Positions 34,279-44,019 of a stretch of 64,000 nucleotides of DNA are shown here, in pieces; position 1 is the first letter of the stretch; each line of letters opens with the position of its first letter. The stretch is from contig JBANSL010000008.1 in assembly GCA_037127255.1 (NCBI GenBank), positions 42,111,373 to 42,175,372 of the forward strand, written 5' to 3'. Both the position numbers and the translations under genes were made by a program. This DNA comes from Persicaria tinctoria. Its lineage: Eukaryota > Streptophyta > Magnoliopsida > Caryophyllales > Polygonaceae. Under the pieces are notes generated by a model. That model searched no databases. It worked only from the letters and a program-made list of their open reading frames with translations, and was not told where the DNA came from.

Positions 34279-35589
34279 ATGCACCGTTCTGGTCAACCAC
34301 CTGAGTTTGACGGCTTAGACAACCCAGAACGTCTTATACGAGCCCACGCTAAACTGAAAAGAGCCATGGCTGCCGCAGAAACCCAGGAACAGCTGATACA
34401 GAGGCTTACAAGGGAACTGGCCACAAAAGATGATGTTATCGCCGCTGAGAATGCAGCAAGGGAGCAAGCAGAAGCTGAGCTTGGCCAATATCCAACCACT
34501 GCAGAGGATTATATGCATCCAACGCTCGTCGTGCCTGAATCGACGATTCTCATCCCTGATAACTCTTTTGAAATTCGCACTCAGTTTCTTATAGAGCTTA
34601 AAAATAATGCTTTTTATCGCAAATTTAATGAGTGTCCTCTTGAACATATTACCAATTTTTCTGACATGTGTCGTACTCTTGCTGAAGGTACTACGCTGGA
34701 ATATGTCAAGATGAAAGCTTTTCGCTGGTCTCTGGCTGGGCCTGCACTGAAGTGGCTTGAAGGGCTAAAACCAAGATCACTCACAACATGGGCCCAAGTA
34801 GAGCAAGAGTTTCTGAATAAGTTCTTCCCACCCGCCAAAATAGCACTCCTCCTCCAGAAAATCACTGCCTTCAAACAAAACTCTGGGGAACCGCTAGCAA
34901 AGGCATGGGAACGCTACAAAGAACTACTGCGATCTTGCCCTACTCATGGACAGCCACCTTACGTCATTCAGGATATCTTCTTCAACTCTTTTGATCAGGT
35001 CACTAAGGACAGAATCAACCATTATACTCGCTATGAGTATCTGACGATGCCGCCAGTCGACGCCTGGGGTGTGTTAGACAAGCTCACCAATTATGACAAC
35101 AAATATGGGTCTACTGCAAACTATGAGGAGAACTCCTATGCCAGGCCAGCACCATCTATGCCACTCTATGAGCCAGCAAAGGAGATTGACCCAGATGTCA
35201 GGGAGGAGTTCTACAGAGACCAGAATCGTAAGCTCCTCAACCAGGTTAAATATCTATCTGTCAACCAGCCTTGCATAGAATACGGATCACAGCGACACAC
35301 CACTACTGTGTGCCCACACACTGAGCAAGTCAGAATGGTAGAGATACATGAAGAGGCAGCCTACACTGGGGGTCCCAATCGCTACATGGGGGATCAACGG
35401 TTCTATCAACCACAGTGGAACCAAGGTCCTCCTAGGAACCCCCCACCCTACAGATCTCCAGGACATCCAGAAAGGGATCAAAAGAAGGATGATCTGCAGC
35501 TGATCCTTGAGGAGATGCGTCGGAATCAGGGCACCATCAACAACCAGTTCCAGAACATCACTACAAAATTTGGAGAACTGGACATCTAG
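34279..35589 (+). CDS. Athila-like Gag of element B(+)
   Basis: Start ATG 34279 lies 60 bases after the primer site. Residues 30-80 form a coiled coil. Residues about 85-260 form the retrotransposon Gag capsid domain (MKAFRWSLAGPALKWLEGLK, TTWAQVEQEFLNKFFPP, AWERYKELLRSCPTHGQP), typical of Athila. A degenerate zinc knuckle near residue 334 reads CIEYGSQRHTTTVC; the second Cys is Tyr here, but Cys in the sister element at about 59130. The frame ends at TAG 35587-35589. The sister has Trp at this place and the downstream frame is the same, so the stop is a TGG-to-TAG mutation, not a natural end. Gag forms the particle and binds RNA. Confidence 0.88.
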   Translation: MHRSGQPPEFDGLDNPERLIRAHAKLKRAMAAAETQEQLIQRLTRELATKDDVIAAENAAREQAEAELGQYPTTAEDYMHPTLVVPESTILIPDNSFEIRTQFLIELKNNAFYRKFNECPLEHITNFSDMCRTLAEGTTLEYVKMKAFRWSLAGPALKWLEGLKPRSLTTWAQVEQEFLNKFFPPAKIALLLQKITAFKQNSGEPLAKAWERYKELLRSCPTHGQPPYVIQDIFFNSFDQVTKDRINHYTRYEYLTMPPVDAWGVLDKLTNYDNKYGSTANYEENSYARPAPSMPLYEPAKEIDPDVREEFYRDQNRKLLNQVKYLSVNQPCIEYGSQRHTTTVCPHTEQVRMVEIHEEAAYTGGPNRYMGDQRFYQPQWNQGPPRNPPPYRSPGHPERDQKKDDLQLILEEMRRNQGTINNQFQNITTKFGELDI

Positions 35590-37140
35590 AAAAAGGGAAT
35601 AGAAAGCCAGATGGGTCAAATCGCTGCACAGATCCCACGACCATCCGGACAGCTCCCTGGGCAAATAGAACCAAATCCTAAGGGGAAGATCAGACACGTC
35701 GCAGCTATCAAACTCAGAAGTGGGCATCAATTACACGAGCCAGAGGTCGGGAAACAGCAACGCAAGGCAGAGCAGCAACTCGAGATAGAGCAAAGTCTAC
35801 TCGATCTCGAGGAGAGTGTACTCGACCTCGACAAGAAGTTGCTCGACACAAACCAGAAGCTGAGCTCGGACTCCACAGCGCAACCCAGAAAGTCGAGGTC
35901 GACCACCCTAGTCGATCTCGAGGAGACCCTGGTCGAGATCGAGGAACAACAAGGCGACGTCGACTACTCTGCAACACCTCCGACGTCTGATCTAGCTCCG
36001 AAGCAGAAAAAGCCATTGTCTTTCCCTTCCAAAGCACAGAAAGATCCCACTGGAGGTAGGTTTACCAGATTTGTTAATATGCTGCAAGAACTGAATGTTT
36101 CTATTCCTTTTACAAAAGCCCTGCAAGAGATGCCTAGATATGTCAAGTTTCTGAAGGAAATCCTGAGCAAGAAGCGATCCATCTCAGAGATCGCAGGCGA
36201 ATTCAAAGTACTCTACTTCCCTGAAAAGAGACCTGACCCTGGTAAGTTTTATGTTACTATGGATTTTGGACAATATAAATATGAGTCTCTGTGTGATTTA
36301 GGAGCAAGTGTGAGCATCATGCCCTTATCAATCTGGCGGAAGGTAAAGATAGGATGCATAGAGCCTGTGGATGCCAAATTATACATGGCAAACAATACAG
36401 TGGTCATCCCTACAGGTATAGTTGAAAATATCCCAGTCCAGGTTGGTAAATTCTTTGTTCCAGCAGATTTCCTTATCATAGACTGTGCTGAAGATCCTAC
36501 TAGCCCTATTATTCGTGGTAGACCATTCTTAGCTACTGCAGATGCCAGAAGCAGTGTTAAGAATCGCTCGCTCACCTTCACCATAGGCGATGAGGTTTTA
36601 GATTTCTCTTTTGGCCCCACAAAGGAGGAAATTTCATGGCTAGAGGTGAATAGCATCAGCAACCACGAAACCAAGCAATCATCGGAGGAAAGCACTGTAG
36701 TCGAGATTGACAAAGACAACTCGAGATCGACAAGGGAGTTCCTCGATCTCGACCAAGATTTGTCGATATCGACAACCACTGCTGAGCCACTGACTTACCA
36801 AGAGCCTAAGTATGGGGTCCCTGTACTCGATCTCGACCAACATCACTCGACATCGACTAGCCCCAAGCCCAAAGATTTCTGTTTTGGGTCCGAAAAGGTA
36901 AGTTCAGGTATAAATTATACTCCCCCTCAGTCCATAAAGAAATTTTTCAATAATTTAAGGGGATGTAAGGTCCCGTGGCGAGAAAATCTGCGGAAACTAA
37001 GGGCTGGAAGGAAGAAAAAGAAAGAGAAGGGAGATGAGGCAAGCAACCACCTGTCAACTGAGCTTGCATACTACCATCAGGACCTAGATGATCCAGGAGA
37101 AGGGCCAAGCATGAGCGGGCCCCACAGTAATGGTCCTTGA
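35590..37140 (+). CDS. Gag C-terminus and aspartic protease of element B(+)
   Basis: In frame with gag across the TAG at 35587. The first part (MGQIAAQIPRPSGQLPGQ, KLRSGHQLHEPEVG) continues Gag. It carries peptide repeats from the palindromic DNA words (LLDLEESVLDLDKKLLD, LVDLEETLVEIEE). The protease domain lies about residues 130-340: PRYVKFLKEILSKKRSI, active-site CDLGASVSIMP (Leu in place of the usual Thr/Ser, as in other Athila proteases), and IIRGRPFLATADA. Palindrome-coded text returns at 36695-36855. The basic C-terminus (RAGRKKKKEKGDE) has no reverse transcriptase after it. The protease would process Gag. Confidence 0.87.
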   Translation, partial: KKGIESQMGQIAAQIPRPSGQLPGQIEPNPKGKIRHVAAIKLRSGHQLHEPEVGKQQRKAEQQLEIEQSLLDLEESVLDLDKKLLDTNQKLSSDSTAQPRKSRSTTLVDLEETLVEIEEQQGDVDYSATPPTSDLAPKQKKPLSFPSKAQKDPTGGRFTRFVNMLQELNVSIPFTKALQEMPRYVKFLKEILSKKRSISEIAGEFKVLYFPEKRPDPGKFYVTMDFGQYKYESLCDLGASVSIMPLSIWRKVKIGCIEPVDAKLYMANNTVVIPTGIVENIPVQVGKFFVPADFLIIDCAEDPTSPIIRGRPFLATADARSSVKNRSLTFTIGDEVLDFSFGPTKEEISWLEVNSISNHETKQSSEESTVVEIDKDNSRSTREFLDLDQDLSISTTTAEPLTYQEPKYGVPVLDLDQHHSTSTSPKPKDFCFGSEKVSSGINYTPPQSIKKFFNNLRGCKVPWRENLRKLRAGRKKKKEKGDEASNHLSTELAYYHQDLDDPGEGPSMSGPHSNGP

Positions 37141-38807
37141 GCGCAAATGGAGAAGTCGGCCTAGCGACTCTAAAATCTAGAGCATGTATATAAACTTTAT
37201 GAATTTTGGGACTTTTAAACTTTTTGGTTTTTGTTTTTGGTTTTGGTTTTATGTCTTTTAGAATACTTCATGTGGATAGTCTTGTTTTTGTGTGCAATCT
37301 AACACTTTTAGGTCGGCAATCATATAAGGATCGCGAAAAGTGGAAAAAGAAGTCCCTGAAAAGCAATCAGAATTGACGAAGGCCAAGTCGACGACGACAA
37401 GGAGGAGCAGCCCAGACACTCGTCGATGTCGAGTAGGCCAACTCGATATCGACTAAGCCACCAGAAGCTCCTCGACTGCAGAAGCCACTGGACGCAGACG
37501 AAGCTCCTCGAGATCGAGTACCTTGTACTCGAGATCGACGAGACACTTTCCTCGACCAGCACTGATTCGCCCTCCTCAATATGTTATCCTGTGAGTTCCC
37601 TCCTTTATTCTTGTTGTTATTTAATTTTTATACAGTGGGGACATTGTAAATTTTAAGTATGGGGTGGGGAAAGGGCTTACTTCATGCATAATTGCCATAT
37701 TTGACATTATTTATTTCTTGAATTGCTTATACATGGCTATTTTGGAATTCATTATTGATTTATATGCTTATATGCATGTTTTCCAAAAGTTTGAGAAAAA
37801 TGACCCCCATTTAAATTTTTGATAATGTCATGAAAGCTTATATTGAACTCGACGATGCAAAATTGGATTCATTAGAGATATAGCATGAAATTACCTTGTA
37901 AAGGGAAGTCACAATGAAGTGCATATTTTCTTGAAAACCATGAAAGGAGGAAAAAATTGATGTTGCTTTTGACATATTGCATAATAAGAGGATGGATGAC
38001 TTTATATTTCCATATAATACTCATTGTTATAATCCTAGCCTTACCTATGCTTATGCATCACAAAACGCCATAATATGCCTTATTTCAATTATTGCTCCAC
38101 ATGTTCTAAATATTGCTCATTCTTTACCTTATTCCCTATCCGGGGATTATGTTGAGAACGATGTTACATTATGGAGATGTTATATGGTTGTTGTGTTGTA
38201 TGGAGTTTGGAAGGAAATTGTTTGAAATATATGAAAATTTTAATGAGTGAAAGAAAATCCAATCACCTCAGGAGATAAAGGTAGATTGACCCTGCTCTCT
38301 GAGATAATAGTTTGGAGAGATGGGACACATTGTGAGGAGTCCAAAGCACTAAGTATCCGGGGCCATTCATGACACACATGTTTGCGACACGCGAGAAGGC
38401 AGTGCTGAGGTTAGAGAGATAAAAGCATTATTATTGAGAAAAAGCATTATGAAAGGTGATGAATCTTATGAGAAAGAATGTGGTCTGAAATTCAAGTACT
38501 CCATTTCCCCGGATTATTAGCACGACATTGCCCACCTTTAGCCTTTTACCAATCTACTCCTTATTTGAGCTTAAATTAAAGTCCTCTTGATTATCAATGC
38601 TTTGTCACGAATGAATGTTTTGCATAACCCTCCTTTTGTGAGTAGATGTTGCTTTTGTATATTTCCACATGCATGGGTCTGTGACACAAGTACCTTTTCG
38701 AGGATGGTAATTGATTGCAGGGACATATAACAATGAATCTGATATGTTGAGAGTTTTGATTTCTTCCCCTGAATGACAAATAAAAGTATTGCTTGAGGAC
38801 AAGCAAG
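37141..38807 (+). other. 3' non-coding region of element B(+)
   Basis: No gene. Palindrome group at 37385-37550; GTATGGGGTGGGGAAAGGG (37659-37677), a second polypurine-like site; and the phrase GGGGCCATTCATGACACACA at 38359, shared with element C and B(-). The region aligns with 55445-56900 in reverse. Confidence 0.8.
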
Positions 38808-38824
38808 CTTAAGTATGGGGTGTT
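38808..38824 (+). other. Polypurine tract of element B(+)
   Basis: GCTTAAGTATGGGGTGTT directly before the 3' LTR; the same words precede the 3' LTR of B(-) in reverse at 55440-55453. Confidence 0.7.
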
Positions 38825-40840
38825 TGTTGTGAGCTGAATCTGCCATGTTTTACAGTAACCTTTATATCGATTTCTGCATACATTTCATGCATTTGGGATA
38901 AAATAGTACATAATCTATGTAGTTTATGTTTATTTGCCAAATTTTGGAATCTACACCAGTTTCTGTTTAATTTTGCAGAATTCGAGCCAAATTACAGCAG
39001 TTCTGAGAAAGGTCGAAAAAGCTCGGAAATCAACTACAGAAGTCCAAGCTCAAGATACATCAGAACTAGTCGAATCAAGCTAGGAGACTATGTTACTCGA
39101 TCTAGAGTAAGCCTACTCGACCTCGACGACGGTGTCCGAGCACAGGCCTTGTCGACTGAGCACTGATCGAGAAACTGAGCCGGAGGAACCTGACTCCCGG
39201 AACCCTACTCGATCTCGAGGAGGCCTTATCGAGATCGACTACACCTCAGTGCCAAGTCTGGAGTCGATGAGTTGTGACAAGTCGAGAAGCCGAAGACGGA
39301 GAAGCCGAGCCGACTCTACTCGATCTCGAGTACAGCTAGTCGAGATCGAAGACCACCCAGCGCCCCGTCCGAAGCCATGCCGAGGAGGAGTCCTCAACAT
39401 CACCAGCGAGCCATCCTCGACCAAACCCAACTCGATCTCGAGTTGTCCTTGTCGAGATCGAGGAGCCCGGAGCTCAGATCCGAGCCTGTCGAGCAAAGCC
39501 GCCCGAGAAGCCCAGCCAGCCCCAGTCGACGAGCCAATCCTACTCGATGTCGAGGAGCCCTACTCGAGATCGACGAGCACCATGTCCGAAACCGCGTCAC
39601 GCGCCTTGAGCTGTCCGTGTCGAGCTGGGAGTCCTTGGGGCCGAAGGAATCCGAGATTACCGAGATACATCAAGTTCTATCCATAAAAGTCAAGATCTAT
39701 CAACATGAAGACATCTTACCTATTTTAGATTTATCTTTCCCTTTTAGATTTAATTCCTAAATTGCTTTTATTTGTCATTAAGCCTTTTAGATATAGTTTT
39801 AGATATAGATAGATGTTTCTATCCTTGAATAGCAAGGTTTAAAAGCCTATAAATAAAGCCCATGGGGGTGAGTTTTAATCATTCAATTCACAAGTAGGAG
39901 AAGTAGTAGGAGAGAGAGAAAGTGAGGCCGAGTGGAGCAAAGGAGCGAGAGCAAGTTGGCTTTGTTCGGTTGTACTTTCTTGAGTTTGATTTAATGCAAT
40001 TAGTTTCTTTTCATCAATCAATGTCTGAGATGGCGATGAAGCGCGAGTAGTCCACCCACTTCTAGGGTTGGGGCGAGACCGACGATAGCCCTGCGTGTTT
40101 GAGGTAAAGATCTGACTTTTATCATGTTTTGAGCATCTACTACTTGTTTATGTGTTTATTACCCACCTAATGGAGATCCATGCTAACAACTTGGATTGTA
40201 AACATAAAATCGGTAGAAACAATTAGAATTTCTTGAAAGAGTTGTCTAATTGTTGGAAAAGGCGAAAGCTTGTCCTTTGATGCGATTCACATGATTATCT
40301 ATTTATCTCTGCCTTATGCATGCTTGGTTATCGTTGTTGCAAACCCCAATCTTGGAAGTTCTTTTACATACAGTTTAGTTCGAATACCAAAGCCTTTGCA
40401 TTTATTGTCTTTCGTTTCGTTTTCTGCCCTTACTCGATCTCGACCAAGTCTGGTCGATCTCGAGTTACTGATCTTCGATCTAGCATCGTTGTAGCTTCTG
40501 TGTGTAGGTACTCGACAAGACAAACCGACGTCAACCAAGACTCTACTCGATCTCGAGTAGGCCTTGTCGAGATTGACAAGCCCTGTGCCTGTGACTGCTA
40601 CGCTGTTCGACAGTCCGATCTTTTGTCGAGTTGCTGTACTCGAGATCGAGGACACCTGTGGTCGACTTCTGTGAGATTTCTCCGCTGCCTAGGATCCGCT
40701 GACACACTTCCTCGTGGATTGATCCTGACTTCCCGCTGCTGCATCAGGAGGAGGTCTTGTAATTATTTGCAAGGGACGAAATGTGGTTTGCCTTGATATA
40801 TTTATGTTCTATTTTGCATACTCGATTTCCTCCTATAACA
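38825..40840 (+). repeat. 3' LTR of element B(+)
   Basis: TGTTGTGAGC...TCCTATAACA, colinear with the 5' LTR. Palindromes at 39105-39640 and 40430-40665, TATA 39847-39856. GCAAC follows. Confidence 0.95.
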
Positions 40841-40845
40841 GCAAC

Positions 40846-41832
40846 CCTTATCAATCAAACAGTCCCTAAAGAAGGATTTAACCCAATTGATACTTTTAAG
40901 TTCAGAGATTAGCCAAGGTATTTGCAGTTCCTAAAGAGGGATTTAACAACACATTCAACTTCCTACTCATTCAATTAGTTCAACCAGCCCTAAAGGAACA
41001 AGTTTGCCACTTAGGTTAAGGTTCACAACCAGGAATCTACAAAACCTTAGCAATTGAATTGATTCTAACTAGTTGTGCGGGCTAGATAGAATAAAACAAT
41101 AGGCAATCAAGCACAAAGAAGTTGAAACATTCAAATATAGGAAATGAGGAACGAGAATTAGAAACTCACAATCAATCCGAATAAAGCTTCAAATTGCAGG
41201 CAGAATAGATGAGTTTAGTTCCGCATGGAAGACATCGCTCAAAATCTCTAAAGTGTCTGACGAGAGAATAGAATAGAAGTGCTGGAAAATAAACTAAAAT
41301 TGGCATTATAAATGATCCAAAGTCAGCCATGAACCAAAACAAAAGCATCTAGGGTTTTTAGTAATCAAAACGCAGCGTACTGGCACTGACGGAAAATGCG
41401 GCGGCCGCCGCATGGATGCTGCGGCCGCAGCATCAGCATTTCCTCGCGGCCCTGGCGGCGAGGAAACAAGTTCAGCATGGTCCTAATAGTCAATCGGACA
41501 ATCGAGGCCTCCAGAAAGTGCAAAACAAGTTCAGCATGTCTGGCGACAACTTCTGCAGACTTCTTCTTCATTTAGCCTCACTTATTCTTCTCAGGACCTC
41601 TTGAGATCTTCATGTAAGCTTCTTCGATCAACTAGACATTCTCATCCAATGCGTTATCAACTCATGTCTCCTCCTCGGATCCACCATTACCAGAAATAAT
41701 CAATAAAAGCGTGTAGATTCCGACTCCGACAACATAGAGAACTAATATGCAAATCGTGCTTAATCTATCAATGAAATGCATCTTAACTAAGCTAAATGCA
41801 ACCTATTATGCCTACCTAAATGCATGCTATCA
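40846..41832 (-). repeat. 5' LTR of element C, right part, with internal deletion
   Basis: Resumes CCTTATCAATC where the left part stopped. It has two GCGGCCGC words (41401-41408, 41421-41428). Compared with 27061-27215, about 100 bases are missing at 41460/41461 and a short AAACAAGTTCAGCATG phrase is present twice (41464 and 41524). Ends ATGCTATCA before TAGAG. Confidence 0.92.
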
Positions 41833-41837
41833 TAGAG

Positions 41838-41989
41838 TATAGTCTATAAGACTCCCTTCATCTGTATATTATATATATATTTTTATTTTAATTCCATTTC
41901 CTTTTATATACATAGAATAAAACCTGGGCTTCAATTTGGGCCTTAGCTTGAGCATTAATTTAGGCCAAAGATTCTGCCAATTTTTTTGA
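41838..41989. other. Short stretch between element C and the LINE fragment
   Basis: A/T-rich with a short TATATATAT run; nothing recognised. Confidence 0.4.
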
Positions 41990-42550
41990 TGGCATCTATG
42001 TGGCTTATTTCACCAAATTGGTTTGCTTGAGATTGATTGGGGAGATATGCTTTGGAGCCGGAAACAATGTAAGCGATGGAGCTTCATCCCTTGGTTGGCC
42101 ATATACAAGCGGTTACAGACAGGAAACAAAGTTAAACAGTGGAAGGGTGAGGCTGCTGCTGAGTGTGTGTTGTGCCGAAATGGAATTGAAACCGAAGCAC
42201 ACTTGTGGTTTGAATGCCCAGCAGTTAAAGAAGTCTAGAATGGAGCCTTCAATTGGGTAGGAATTTTGAGCAGATTTTATTCAATTGAAGAGTGGATGAC
42301 ATGGTTCACAGCTGCATCCACAAAGGTGAAGAAGTCCAAGCTATTTCAAGTTAAGCTTATGGTATTTCAATCACTCATTTACTTTACATGGATAGCTAGA
42401 AACAAAATTATTTTTTGTAATGAGACGTTTAGTGCGACCACGTGCACAACACTTATACTTAATAGTTGTCGGTCTCGCCTTGCCACGTTATGGAAGTGCA
42501 AGTCAAACATGGGAACACAAGACCGAGTAGGGCAATCACGGGGTAGGTAA
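41990..42550 (+). pseudogene. LINE-type reverse transcriptase C-terminal zinc finger (zf-RVT) fragment
   Basis: Translation reads MLWSRKQCKRWSFIPWLAIY, then AECVLCRNGIETEAHLWFEC, with the Cys pairs and His/Cys of the zf-RVT segment found at the end of plant LINE ORF2 and in related host proteins. After a TAG at 42236-42238 the same frame goes on (NGAFNWVGILSRFYSIEEW...FTWIARNKIIF). The stop sits where relatives have Trp (CPxxxxVW). No polymerase domain or poly(A) tail is seen. Confidence 0.75.
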
Positions 42551-43053
42551 GATGTAAAGGGCTACGGAGTGAAGAGTAACGAGGTGGGCTTTTGAGATTA
42601 GGACATTTTTTGGGAGTTGATAGATGGGTCTTTTGGGTACAGGTCGACACTCATCTTTTACGTGAGGCCTCTAGTATGGCCTCACACTTTTGTACATGGT
42701 TAATTCCCTATCTATATATTTACCATTTCAAGGTTTGCTAAATTAATTTGGTGGCCTCAAAATATTATGAGTCAAAATGTGAGCAATAAAATTTATGGAA
42801 TTTTGCCACTCAACAAATGCCCCTGAACTTTGAATGTGTAAGGAATTTAACCGAGCATATTCAAAGTTCGTCCCCCTCTTTCCTGGCAGTTAATCTGACA
42901 TACATTTGACCAAAACGTTGGTCTTCTCTTAAAAGCAACACCTTACTTCAAAAAGATACTCACTCTCTTTTTAAAAGGGAAATTGGTTTGTTTTTGTTTT
43001 TGGGGCTGCGTCTAACATCATTTTACTAGCGACACCGTACTCCTTGCTGGAGA
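42551..43053 (-). other. 3' non-coding flank of the Tat-type element
   Basis: No coding frame on either strand. It follows the integrase stop at 43054 on the minus strand and is probably its 3' untranslated part; no LTR end found. Confidence 0.45.
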
Positions 43054-44014
43054 TCAAGTCTTCACGTAGTTCTTGACATCTAGACTCTCACACTTCTTCA
43101 CGAATTTTCCGTTCACACATGAGTACACGATTTCGCCTTCGGTATTTGAGAGTTCATATGGACCTTTGGGAAAACCTTTGGTCACCACATAAGGACCTTC
43201 CCATTTTGATTGAAAATTTCCTTGCGCTTTTCGATTGATGACAATCGGTCGTCTGATGGTGAGAACCAAGTCACCAATAGCGAAAGAGCGAAACTTGACC
43301 CGCTTGTTAAATGCCCAAGCTACTTGAGCTTGGTAGATTTCAAGCTTTTGTTGTTTCGCTAGTCTAAGCTCATCCAATGCTTCAAGCTCAGCCAAACGAA
43401 TTTTGACATTCTCTTCTGGATCAGTAAATTGAACTGCTACTCTAAGAGAGGGCAATTGTATTTCTAGTGGCAAAACAGCCTCGGACCCGAAAACCAAGTT
43501 GTAGAGTGTACAACCCGTCGATGTTCGTGTTGTTGTCCGATATGCCCATAGTGCCTCCGGTAGCCGTTCATGCCAATCTCGCTTTGATTTTGAAACCATC
43601 TTTTTGAGGATTTTGCATAGCACCTTATTAAATGTTTCAGCTTGACCATTTGATGATGGATTATAGCTCGATGAAAAGCTATGTTTAAACCCGAATTTCT
43701 CGCTCAACTTCACCAACATTTGATTTTTGAAGTAAAGAGCATTATCGGAGATGATTTTTGTTGGAACTCCATATCGATAGATCAAGTGAGTCCTTATGAA
43801 ATTGGTGACCTCTTTAGCTCCTACTTCCTTGAAATATATAGCTTCGGCCCATTTGGAGAAATAATCCATAGCCACCAAAATATATTGGTGACCTCGAGAA
43901 GAAGATGGCTTTATACTCCCTACGACATTAAGACCCCATGCGTGAAATGGCCATGATAGAATTGTAGGGTGTAGCATTTGAGGTGGTTGATGTATGAAGT
44001 CGCTGTGAATTTGG
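43054..44014 (-). pseudogene. Tat-type integrase core and C-terminus
   Basis: Starts inside the zinc-finger linker (QIHSDFIHQPPQMLHP) and reads through the core with acidic residues in NVVGSI-preceding WGLN, IISDNALYFKN and SSNGQAETFNKV. It ends in the C-terminal module (IGDLVLTIRRPI, KWEGPYVVTKGFPKGPYELS), finishing ENGKFVKK-like and NYVKT. The first catalytic Asp seems replaced (WGLNVVG where WGMDxxG is usual), so this copy is likely inactive. Codons upstream of 44015 belong to the inserted LTR. Confidence 0.86.
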
Positions 44015-44019
44015 CTAGC

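Larger units (their letters stand above)
32182..40840 (+). mobile_element. Element B(+): complete Athila-like gag-protease element, non-autonomous
   Basis: LTRs of 2,015 and 2,016 bp flank a 4.6 kb interior, with GCAAC at 32177-32181 and 40841-40845. It has a tRNA-Asp-type primer site, gag, protease and polypurine tract but no reverse transcriptase, RNase H or integrase. By eye the first 325 bases of the two LTRs differ at about 14 positions, so the insertion is not recent. Gag and protease resemble Athila. Confidence 0.93.
26086..41832 (-). mobile_element. Element C: non-autonomous LTR retrotransposon with two nested insertions
   Basis: LTRs lie at 26086-27530 and at 31821-41832 (the latter split). 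TAGAG flanks both ends (26081-26085 and 41833-41837). Removing the B solo LTR (28897-30998) and the full B element (32182-40840), each with one duplication copy, leaves about 5.0 kb. A tRNA-Asp-type primer site, a gag-like remnant and a polypurine tract are present; there is no protease, reverse transcriptase or integrase. It is a Tat-like dwarf or LARD-type element that would need enzymes in trans. Confidence 0.88.
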
